7,272 nt of DNA from Spirochaetaceae bacterium (GTDB lineage: Bacteria; Spirochaetota; Spirochaetia; Treponematales; Rectinemataceae). Location: the NCBI GenBank assembly GCA_016794765.1, contig JAEUJG010000087.1, forward strand, positions 1 through 7,272. The letters run 5' to 3'. The notes beneath the pieces were generated by a model, which saw nothing but the letters and a program-made list of their open reading frames with translations, was not told the DNA's origin and made no database searches. The position numbers and the translations under genes are program-made. Of the stretch, positions 1 to 6,141 are shown piece after piece. Numbering within the stretch: the stretch's first letter is position 1; each line of letters starts with the position of its first letter.

Positions 1-394
1 TGGAGGCCGCGTTGCCCGTGGATGCGAGCGCTATCTCCTTGAGGCCGTGTTTGCGGGCGAAGGCCGCGACGAGGTGGCTCGCGCGGTCCTTGTAGGAGCC
101 CGAGGGCTCGCAGGTGTCGTCCTTGAGCCAGAGGCCGGGGAAGCCGAGCTCGGCGCGGAGCCTGTCGGGCGCCCAGAGGGGCGTGTCGCCGACGGGGAGG
201 GGCGGGAACCACCCGCGCTCCACGGGCAGGGGCAGGGAGCCCGGCTCCGGGTCGCCTCCCTCCCAGGCGCACTCGAGGACGCCGCCGAGCGGCATCCCCG
301 GCGCGTTGTGCGACGAGCACCGGTCGCAGAGGTAGCGGCCGGGCTCGATCGCGTACTCGGCGCCGCAGCTCGGGCACCGATAGAGCCACTTCAT
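1..394 (-). CDS. Threonine-synthase-like fold-type II PLP enzyme with N-terminal zinc ribbon (partial, C-terminus beyond window)
   Basis: The frame opens at the ATG at 394 and stays open to the left edge, giving 131 residues with no stop in the window. The N-terminus has two CxxC pairs, Cys7/Cys10 (RCPSCG) and Cys23/Cys26 (LCDRCS). This is the zinc ribbon found in one branch of threonine synthases and related proteins. It is followed by LPVGDTPLW at 66-74, LWLKDDTCEPSGSYKDRAS at 88-106 with the PLP Schiff-base lysine at Lys102, and ASTGNAAS at 124-131, the start of the phosphate-binding loop. These are classic threonine-synthase-family signatures. YgeX (2,3-diaminopropionate ammonia-lyase) is also fold-type II but has different motifs. 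Threonine synthase makes threonine and phosphate from O-phosphohomoserine. Here the tight coupling to ygeY (ATGA overlap, GGAGG seven bases upstream) suggests a PLP elimination reaction in the same catabolic route instead, which is inference. Family assignment is firm, substrate is not. Confidence 0.87.
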   Translation of the reverse strand, partial: MKWLYRCPSCGAEYAIEPGRYLCDRCSSHNAPGMPLGGVLECAWEGGDPEPGSLPLPVERGWFPPLPVGDTPLWAPDRLRAELGFPGLWLKDDTCEPSGSYKDRASHLVAAFARKHGLKEIALASTGNAAS

Positions 395-1599
395 GCCCGC
401 GCCTCCATGGCGAAGGGAAGGGAGGCGTAGAAGGCGGCGCACTTCTCGAGGTCGTCCACGCGGTTGATCTCGTTCGGGGCGTGGGCCTGGGACTCGTCGC
501 CGGGGCCGAAGCCGATGCAGGGGATCTTGTGGCGCCCGCAGATCGCGACGCAGTTCGTGGAGAAGGTCCACTTGTCCACCGTGGGCTCGCCGCCGTAGAG
601 GCCCTTGTAGCCGTCGACGCCGGAGCGGACGAGGAAGTGGTCGTTCGGGATCTTCCAGGTCGGGAAGTAGAGCTCCTGCTTGTAGAGGAGGCCGGTGTAG
701 GCCGGCTGGGCGTACTCGGGCATGAAGACCTTGAACTTGTCCACGCCGGCGGCGGCCAGGGCCTTCTCCACCTGGGAGATGGCGAGCTTGTCGTCCTCGC
801 CCCAGGTGAGGCGGCGGTCGCAGTAGAGCATTGCCTGGTCGGGCACCGCGCACTGGGAGGGGCCGTGGACCTTGATCTGGGAGACGGTGATCGTGCCCTT
901 GCCGAGGAACTTGTCGTCGTCCGGCTGGAGCTCGGCGTTCAGCTTCTCGATGGCGAGGGCCGCGCGCGCCGCCTTGTAGGCCGCGCTCTCGCCGCGCTCG
1001 GGCGCGGAGCCGTGGCAGGAGATGCCCTTGATCTCGATCTGGATCTCCATGCGGCCGCGGTGGCCGCGGTAGAGGCGGCAGCTCGTGGGCTCGGTGGAGA
1101 CGACGAAATCGGGGACGAATTTCTCCTCCTCGATGAGGTACTTCCAGCAGAGGCCGTCGCAGTCCTCCTCGATCGTGGTGAAGGCGAACCACACGGAGTA
1201 CTCGCCGTCGTAGCCGGATTCCTTGAGCATGCGCGCCGCGGTGATCATCGAGGCCGCGCCGCCGAGCTGGTCGGAGGCGCCGCGGCCGTGGACGAGGCCG
1301 TCCTTGACGAGGCCGGAGTGGGGCGGGGTCTTCCACTGCGCGGGATCGCCCACGCCGACGGTGTCGATGTGCGCGTCGAAGACGAGCTTCTTCTTGCCGT
1401 GGCCGACGCGGCCGAGCAGGGAGCCGAGGCCGTCGATGCGGATGTCCTCCATGCCGGCCTCTTCGCACATCTTCTTGAGGAGGAGGACCCGCTCCTTCTC
1501 CGTGCAGCTGAAGCCGGGGACCTGGATCATCTTGGAGAGGTTCTCCGCGGTGTAGTCGCGATAGCGCTTGGCCTTCTCGAGTATTTCCTTGTTCGTCAC
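391..1599 (-). CDS. ygeY: YgeY-type M20-family metallohydrolase (selenium metabolism-linked hydrolase family)
   Basis: This 402-residue zinc-dependent M20 peptidase/deacylase-like protein is close to E. coli YgeY (403 aa) along its whole length. Dinuclear metal residues are visible: His77 and Asp79 in DAHIDTVG, bridging Asp110 in GRGASDQLGG, Glu144-Glu145 in TTIEEDCDGLCW, Glu170 in VVSTEPT, and His373 in QAHAPNE. YgeY-specific stretches include YRGHRGRMEI at 177-186, GISCHGSAPERG at 192-203, DRRLTWGED at 261-269 and VDKWTFSTN at 341-349. M20 enzymes cleave amide bonds of amino acids, N-acyl or N-carbamoyl compounds and small peptides. In this cluster it probably trims an amino-acid derivative produced by purine ring opening, which is inference. 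The start is GTG, two bases after the ssnA stop, with AGGAG six bases before it. This start gives an N-terminus (TNKEILEKAKRY) that lines up with E. coli YgeY near LILEKAKDY. The stop overlaps the next gene's ATG. Confidence 0.95.
   Translation of the reverse strand: MTNKEILEKAKRYRDYTAENLSKMIQVPGFSCTEKERVLLLKKMCEEAGMEDIRIDGLGSLLGRVGHGKKKLVFDAHIDTVGVGDPAQWKTPPHSGLVKDGLVHGRGASDQLGGAASMITAARMLKESGYDGEYSVWFAFTTIEEDCDGLCWKYLIEEEKFVPDFVVSTEPTSCRLYRGHRGRMEIQIEIKGISCHGSAPERGESAAYKAARAALAIEKLNAELQPDDDKFLGKGTITVSQIKVHGPSQCAVPDQAMLYCDRRLTWGEDDKLAISQVEKALAAAGVDKFKVFMPEYAQPAYTGLLYKQELYFPTWKIPNDHFLVRSGVDGYKGLYGGEPTVDKWTFSTNCVAICGRHKIPCIGFGPGDESQAHAPNEINRVDDLEKCAAFYASLPFAMEARA
402..406 (-). promoter_or_regulatory. 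Ribosome binding site for the threonine-synthase-like gene
   Basis: GGAGG lies seven bases before the ATG at 394, inside the final codons of ygeY. With the ATGA overlap it supports both the start and co-translation with ygeY. Confidence 0.75.
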
Positions 1600-1601
1600 G
1601 T

Positions 1602-2984
1602 CTAGCTCCTGTCTTCCATGCGTTTCCAGAGGCGCGCGGCCTCCGCGCGGGCCTTGGCCGCGATCGAGGCGGAGTCGAAGGCCGGCTTGCGGTCCTCGAC
1701 GATGAATTTACCGTTGACCATCACCGACCGCACGGAGCGGGAGGAGAGGCCGAAGGCGATGTGGCCCGCGAGATTGTCCCCCGAGAGCGGGGTGGGCGGG
1801 TCATAGTCCCAAAGGACGAGGTCGGCCGCGGCGCCCGGCTCGAGCTTGCCGAAGGCCGCGGGGCCACCGGCGACCGGACCGCCCGCGGCGGGACCGCCGA
1901 GGAAGCGCTCGACCAGGCGGTTGCCGCGGTCCAGGCACTTGAGGAAGTCGCCGGGCCACCAGGGGCCCTGGGATTCGCGGTGGCGGAAGGCCGCGAACTT
2001 GAACTCCTCGAGCATGTCGGCGCTCATGCCGTCCGTGCCGAGCACGACGTTCGCGTGCCGGTGGAGGAGGCCGTTGTAGCCGACCGAGTTGTTCATGTTC
2101 GAACGCGCGTTGTGCGCCAGGAAGGCCCCGCGGGCCGCGATGAGCTCGACCTCGGACTCGGTGAGCCAGACGCCGTGGCCCACGATCGACGTGGGGCCGA
2201 GGCAGCCGGCGCGGTCGAAGCGCTCCACGAGGTCGGCGCCGAAGCGGTGCCGGGAGTCGACGGCGTCGTATTTGTCCTCGCCGAGGTGGACGTGGATGCC
2301 GCGACCGCTCGACCTGACCGCGTCGCCGAGGGCGCCTAGGGTCTCCTCGCCGACCGTGAAGCCGGCGTGGGCGCCGATGAGGCCGTCTACGAGGGGCGCC
2401 TCGGCCCCCGTCGACCCGGCGCGGGCCGCGTCGATCTCCGCGGCGAAGCGGAGGTTCTCGCGGACGCCCGCCCGGGCACCCTCCATGCCGTTGCGGTCCG
2501 TGGTCTCGTAGCAGAGGAGGCCGCGGATCCCGATCCCGGCGTAGGCCTTGGCGATCACCGAGAGGCTGCCGTCGATGGCCTCCGGACCGGCGTGGTGGTC
2601 GACGAGGCTCGTGACGCCGCACATCGCGGCGTCGGCGCAGCCGGCCAAGGCGCTGGCCTCCAGGATGGGCAGGTCGATGGCGCGGTCGAGGCGCCACCAC
2701 AGGTGCTTGAGCTGTTGGGCGAAGTCCTTGGAGGGCTTGATGGAGACCATGAGCCCTCGGGCCAGCGCCGAGTAGAGGTGGGTGTGGGCGCAGACGAGGC
2801 CGGGGGAGAGGTAGGCTCCCGTGATCCGCCTCGCGCCCGGATGCTTCGCGGCCAGGCCCTTGCCCGTCGCCACGATCGTCCCCGCGGCCGGCCCGTCGCC
2901 GGGCTCGGCGACGAGGAGGTCGGCCGGCTCGGAGACGGAGGGCGGCTCGAAGCTCACGAGCCTGACGCTTTCGAAGAGGATCAT
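1602..2984 (-). CDS. ssnA: SsnA-type metal-dependent aminohydrolase
   Basis: This 460-residue amidohydrolase-superfamily protein is of the SsnA/chlorohydrolase/guanine-deaminase type; E. coli SsnA is about 442 aa. Seen motifs are PGLVCAHTHLYS with metal ligands His67 and His69, the DHH at 129-131, HVHLGED with His233 and acid Glu236 (the HxxE arrangement of deaminases), GH with His270, HNARSNMNN at 291-299, and GTDGMSADM with metal Asp318. The C-terminal composite beta-sandwich contains GAAADLVLWDYDPPTPL at 384-400. The family deaminates or hydrolyses C-N bonds in heterocycles. The exact substrate of SsnA is not evident here, but it regularly sits beside ygfK. The ATG overlaps the ygfK stop (ATGA), with GGAGG six bases upstream. 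An in-frame 15-nt tandem repeat adds a GGPxA-rich loop at 363-377, just before the C-terminal segment; this is not a usual family feature as I know it. All core metal residues are intact, so it is probably active. Confidence 0.95.
   Translation of the reverse strand: MILFESVRLVSFEPPSVSEPADLLVAEPGDGPAAGTIVATGKGLAAKHPGARRITGAYLSPGLVCAHTHLYSALARGLMVSIKPSKDFAQQLKHLWWRLDRAIDLPILEASALAGCADAAMCGVTSLVDHHAGPEAIDGSLSVIAKAYAGIGIRGLLCYETTDRNGMEGARAGVRENLRFAAEIDAARAGSTGAEAPLVDGLIGAHAGFTVGEETLGALGDAVRSSGRGIHVHLGEDKYDAVDSRHRFGADLVERFDRAGCLGPTSIVGHGVWLTESEVELIAARGAFLAHNARSNMNNSVGYNGLLHRHANVVLGTDGMSADMLEEFKFAAFRHRESQGPWWPGDFLKCLDRGNRLVERFLGGPAAGGPVAGGPAAFGKLEPGAAADLVLWDYDPPTPLSGDNLAGHIAFGLSSRSVRSVMVNGKFIVEDRKPAFDSASIAAKARAEAARLWKRMEDRS
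1606..1610 (-). promoter_or_regulatory. Ribosome binding site for ygeY (GTG start)
   Basis: AGGAG lies six bases before the GTG at 1599, within the last sense codons of ssnA just ahead of its TAG stop. It supports GTG as the real ygeY start; no ATG lies near the conserved N-terminus. Confidence 0.72.
1854..1898 (-). repeat. In-frame 15-nt tandem repeat (three degenerate units) within ssnA
   Basis: Three consecutive 15-nt units encode GGPAA, GGPVA and GGPAA. The units are GGCGGTCCCGCCGCG, GGCGGTCCGGTCGCC and GGTGGCCCCGCGGCC on the coding strand. The array keeps the frame and produces a flexible Gly/Pro/Ala loop at SsnA residues 363-377. The differing third positions show it is not a brand-new duplication. 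Confidence 0.8.
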
Positions 2985-5900
2985 CGCTTGCCTCCGAGGA
3001 GATAGGGATGGGAGCGCTCGACAAGGGCGGCCAGCGCCGGCATGGGCTCGCCCGCGGCCGCGGCTGCGGCGAAGGCCTCGCGCGACAGTTCGCGCGCGGG
3101 GGCGTCGGCCCGGTCGCGGACGGCCAGGACGGCGCCGCCGGAAACCGCTTCGACCAACGCGAAGCCCGCGTTGTGCGACGCTTCAAGGGCGGCCCGGCTC
3201 GGGAAGAGCGTCGCCTTCCCGCGGAAAGGCTCGCCCTCGTAGGGACAGAAGAGGCCGCAGTTGCCGCACTCGTTACAGAGGTAGTCGACGTGGAGGATCT
3301 GGAAGGCCTGGGAGAGTCCGGCGGCCTCGGCGGCTCCGTCGCGCGGGATGGCCATGTTGGCGCGGTTCGGGCAGACCTCGACGCAGCGGAGGCAGGCGGA
3401 GTCGCACTCGAGGCAGCGCTTGGCCTCGCGCGCCAGGAAACCCGCGTCGGCGGGCGCCATCGGCGCGAGGAGCTCGCCGCGGGCGTCGAGCCTTTCGCGG
3501 CGGGGCTCCGGCGGCGCGTAGCCGTCGGCCGGCGGCTCGATGCCGGCGGCCTTCAGGATGGCGTAGGCGGCGCGCCGGCCGTCGGCCTCGGCCGCGATGA
3601 TCGAGGAGGGGCCGCGGGCGGCGTCGCCGCCGACGTAGAGGCCGGGGAGGGCGGTCGCCTGCGTGTCGGCGGAATGGGCGGGACGGCCGTCCTTGCCCAC
3701 GGCCAGGCCGAAGCGCTCGAGGAGGGCGCGGTCGGGGGTTTCGCCCACCGCGGCGACGAGGAGGTCGCAGTCGAGCTCGAAGGTCTCGTCGGAGGGGACG
3801 GGCGAACGGCGCCCGGAAGCGTCCTTCTCGCCGAGCTTCATCGCGCGGAGCGTGAGCCGGCCGGGAGCGGCGCCTTCGGGCAGGCTGAGTTCGTGGAGCA
3901 CGGGCGCTCCGCCCGCGGTGGCGGCATTGAGGGTCTTGCCCTCGTGAAGGGCGTTCTCGAGCTCCTCGCGGTCGGCGGGCATCTCCGCCAGGGTGCGCCG
4001 GTAGGACAGGCGCACGGCCTTGGCGCCGGGGAGCCGGGTCGCGGCGCGGACCGCGTCCATCGCCGTGTTGCCGCCGCCCGCGACCACGATGCGCGAACAA
4101 TCGGCGAAGGCGGCGCCGCCTTCGGAGCAGGCCTCCAGGAAGGCTAGGGCGTCGACGACGCGGACGCCTGAGCCCGCCAGCTTGAGCTCCCGCGCCGCGG
4201 GGGCGCCGGCCGCCAGGAAGACGGCCGTGAAACCCTGCGCCTCGAGCGCGGCGCGGTCGGCGACCCTGGTTCCGAAACGGAACTCGGCGCCGAGGGCCTT
4301 GATCCGGTCGATGTCGCGGGTGATGTCCTCGCGGGGGATGCGGAAGCGCGGGATGACGTTGGCCGGCACGCCGCCCGGGCCCTTGGCCTCGTCGAAGACG
4401 ACGACCGGCACGCCGGCCAGGGCGAGGTGGTGGGCGCAGGCCAGGCCCGCGGGGCCGGCGCCGACCACGGCGACCTTGCCCTTGAAGTCCGCGGGGGCGG
4501 GCCGCGCCGCGGGGATGGACGCGGCCTTGGCGCAGGCGAGCTTGGCGGCCCGGATCTCCACCGGCCCCTCGTAGTCGTTGCGGGAGCAGGCGGCCTGGCA
4601 GACGTGGTCGCAGAGGGTGCCCGTCACGCAGGGGAGGGGATTGTCGGCCAGGATCGTCGCGAAGGCGCCCATCGCGTCCCCGGCGGCGCCGAGACGCAGG
4701 TACTCGGGGACCTTCTGGTTCACCGGGCAGGCCTCCACGCAGGGGGCCGCGAAGCAGTCGAAGAGGGGCAGGGGCTTGGCGATAAACGCGTTGCCCGATT
4801 TCCATTCCTTGCGGTACTCGGGGCGCTCGAGCGCGGCGTCGGCCAGCCTGGCCACGGCGCGGAGGTCGGGGCGCCCCTCGCCGGCGGCGGAAGGTCCGGC
4901 GGCCTCGAGGGCGGCGACGGCCTCGCGGGCCATCGGCAGGAGTCGGAGATAGCCGCCCGGCTTCAGGATGTCGGTGGCGACGGTCAGGGGCCCGAGGCCC
5001 GCCGCGGCGAGATCGCGCGCGTTGAGCGCCGACACGCCGCCGCAGTAGGAGAAGCGGCGCGGGAAGTCCGGCAGGGCCTCCGAGAGGCGGGCCGCCAGGC
5101 GGATCGTGATCGGGAAGAGGGCGCGGCCGGACATGTAGCGCTCCGCGCCGGGGAGGAAGCCGCCGTCGTTCGCGTTGGCGAGCGTGTTGGACAGCTTCAC
5201 GCCGAAGCGCCGGCCCTTGGCCGCCGCGGCGGCGCCGAGGTCCTTGACGAGTCCGAGCGCGTCCTTCCACTGGAGGTCGTGCTCGAAGCCCTCGCGCTTC
5301 AGGCCAATGTCGGTCCAGCCGGTCGCGTCCAGGATGCGGCGCGCCTCGTCGTAGCCGATGAGGGTCGGGTTGAGCTTCACGTAGGCGTCGAAGCCCTTCT
5401 CCTCGATGAGGTAGCGGCCGATGCGCCCGATCTCGTCGGGCGGGCAGCCGTGCATCGTGGAGAGGGTGACGGAGTGCACGGGGGAGGAGGGGAAGTCCGC
5501 CAGGAGGGCGCGGGCCTTGGACAGGGCCTCCGCGCCGAAGGCGGCGGCGAAGGACGGTCCCTCGACGAAGGCCTTGAGTTCGCCCATCGCGCGGTCCCAG
5601 AAGGCGGTCTTCGCGGGGGCGCGCATGCCTTCGATGTAGGCGTCGACCTTCGCTCCCTTGATGCCGGCCAGCGTGTAGCCGACGGACATGTTGAAGAAGA
5701 AGTCCCGCGGCTTGGGCGACCAGAGGGCCGCGAGGAGGTTCACGGCGATCCAGCCGCGGAGGTACTCCCCGCGGGCCGCGTCCAGCGTGAGCTCCGTCGA
5801 CCACTCGACGTTGTGTCCCTCGTCGAGGGCCAGGATGCAGGGCTTCTCGATGTCGAGGGCGTCGTTCTCCTGCACGGTCTTGAGTTCGAAGACGCGCGAG

Positions 5901-6127
5901 CCCGCGAGATAGGCGGCGACGAGGTTGGGCGCTATCTGGCTGTGCGGACCCGCGGCGGGGCCGACGGGAAGGCTGGCGCGGCCGCCCATGACGGCCATGC
6001 CGGGGCTTTCCTCCTCGAGGGCGAAGGCCTCGCGGAAGACCGCCTCGGGAATCTCGTAGATGGATCGCTTGGCGCGATACTCGCCGGCCATCCGCTCGAG
6101 GAGAGCGGACAGCGGCGTCGGGTCCAT
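2981..6127 (-). CDS. ygfK: YgfK-type multidomain FMN/FAD/iron-sulfur oxidoreductase (annotated elsewhere as putative selenate reductase subunit)
   Basis: This is a soluble redox enzyme built like a rearranged dihydropyrimidine dehydrogenase. Numbering is from the ATG at 6127 (1048 aa; E. coli YgfK is about 1030). Residues 1-410 form a dihydroorotate-dehydrogenase-like FMN barrel, with VGPAAGPH at 55-62, ELKTV at 81-85, STMHGCPPDEI at 223-233 and KLSNTLAN at 311-318. Residues 455-535 form a GltD/DPYD-type Fe-S domain with Cys458, 463, 467, 500, 506, 510 and 514. Next comes an FAD fold with GAGPAG at 556-561, a second nucleotide site with GGGNTAMD at 684-691, and the FAD-closing GGD at 833-835. 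The C-terminus is a two-cluster ferredoxin with Cys905/908/912/915/919 and Cys951/954/957/961. No signal peptide or membrane segment is visible. A GTG at 6151 would add 8 residues, but the ATG has the better ribosome site, and E. coli YgfK aligns with the MDPTPL start region. Inferred role: NAD(P)H-linked reduction or oxidation of a purine-derived heterocycle. Nothing seen in it is specific for selenate. Confidence 0.95.
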   Translation of the reverse strand: MDPTPLSALLERMAGEYRAKRSIYEIPEAVFREAFALEEESPGMAVMGGRASLPVGPAAGPHSQIAPNLVAAYLAGSRVFELKTVQENDALDIEKPCILALDEGHNVEWSTELTLDAARGEYLRGWIAVNLLAALWSPKPRDFFFNMSVGYTLAGIKGAKVDAYIEGMRAPAKTAFWDRAMGELKAFVEGPSFAAAFGAEALSKARALLADFPSSPVHSVTLSTMHGCPPDEIGRIGRYLIEEKGFDAYVKLNPTLIGYDEARRILDATGWTDIGLKREGFEHDLQWKDALGLVKDLGAAAAAKGRRFGVKLSNTLANANDGGFLPGAERYMSGRALFPITIRLAARLSEALPDFPRRFSYCGGVSALNARDLAAAGLGPLTVATDILKPGGYLRLLPMAREAVAALEAAGPSAAGEGRPDLRAVARLADAALERPEYRKEWKSGNAFIAKPLPLFDCFAAPCVEACPVNQKVPEYLRLGAAGDAMGAFATILADNPLPCVTGTLCDHVCQAACSRNDYEGPVEIRAAKLACAKAASIPAARPAPADFKGKVAVVGAGPAGLACAHHLALAGVPVVVFDEAKGPGGVPANVIPRFRIPREDITRDIDRIKALGAEFRFGTRVADRAALEAQGFTAVFLAAGAPAARELKLAGSGVRVVDALAFLEACSEGGAAFADCSRIVVAGGGNTAMDAVRAATRLPGAKAVRLSYRRTLAEMPADREELENALHEGKTLNAATAGGAPVLHELSLPEGAAPGRLTLRAMKLGEKDASGRRSPVPSDETFELDCDLLVAAVGETPDRALLERFGLAVGKDGRPAHSADTQATALPGLYVGGDAARGPSSIIAAEADGRRAAYAILKAAGIEPPADGYAPPEPRRERLDARGELLAPMAPADAGFLAREAKRCLECDSACLRCVEVCPNRANMAIPRDGAAEAAGLSQAFQILHVDYLCNECGNCGLFCPYEGEPFRGKATLFPSRAALEASHNAGFALVEAVSGGAVLAVRDRADAPARELSREAFAAAAAAGEPMPALAALVERSHPYLLGGKR
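2991..2995 (-). promoter_or_regulatory. Ribosome binding site for ssnA
   Basis: GGAGG lies six bases before the ssnA ATG, inside the last codons of ygfK (the Gly-Gly of the C-terminal GGKR). Together with the 4-nt ATGA overlap it indicates translational coupling. Confidence 0.75.
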
Positions 6128-6135
6128 TACCTTGC

Positions 6136-6141
6136 TCACCT
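6136..6141 (-). promoter_or_regulatory. Ribosome binding site for ygfK
   Basis: AGGTGA lies eight bases before the ATG at 6127 and includes the TGA stop of the upstream amidohydrolase gene. Termination of that gene would leave ribosomes at this site, so coupling is likely. It decides the choice of ATG 6127 over GTG 6151, which has only a weak and distant GGA before it. Confidence 0.6.

Noticed and set aside
47..430. Plus-strand frame of 127 codons at the left end
   Set aside because: It lies opposite the threonine-synthase-like gene, whose PLP and zinc motifs are clear.
481..1605. 374-codon plus-strand frame opposite ygeY
   Set aside because: Leu/Ala/Glu/Val/Gly-rich shadow with no motif; ygeY on the other strand is certain.
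1801..3186. 461-codon minus-strand frame overlapping ssnA and the ygfK end
   Set aside because: It is Arg/Pro-rich shadow sequence; the ssnA frame over the same bases has complete metal motifs.
3008..4147. 379-codon plus-strand frame opposite the 3' part of ygfK
   Set aside because: Shadow composition and no family resemblance.
3273..5804. 843-codon second minus-strand frame inside ygfK
   Set aside because: The translation is dominated by Arg, Pro and Gly with no domain, while the ygfK frame carries all cofactor motifs.
6128..6135. Promoter or terminator between the first and second genes
   Set aside because: The gap is only 8 nt and is used by the ribosome site spacing; no hairpin or -10/-35 pair can fit there.
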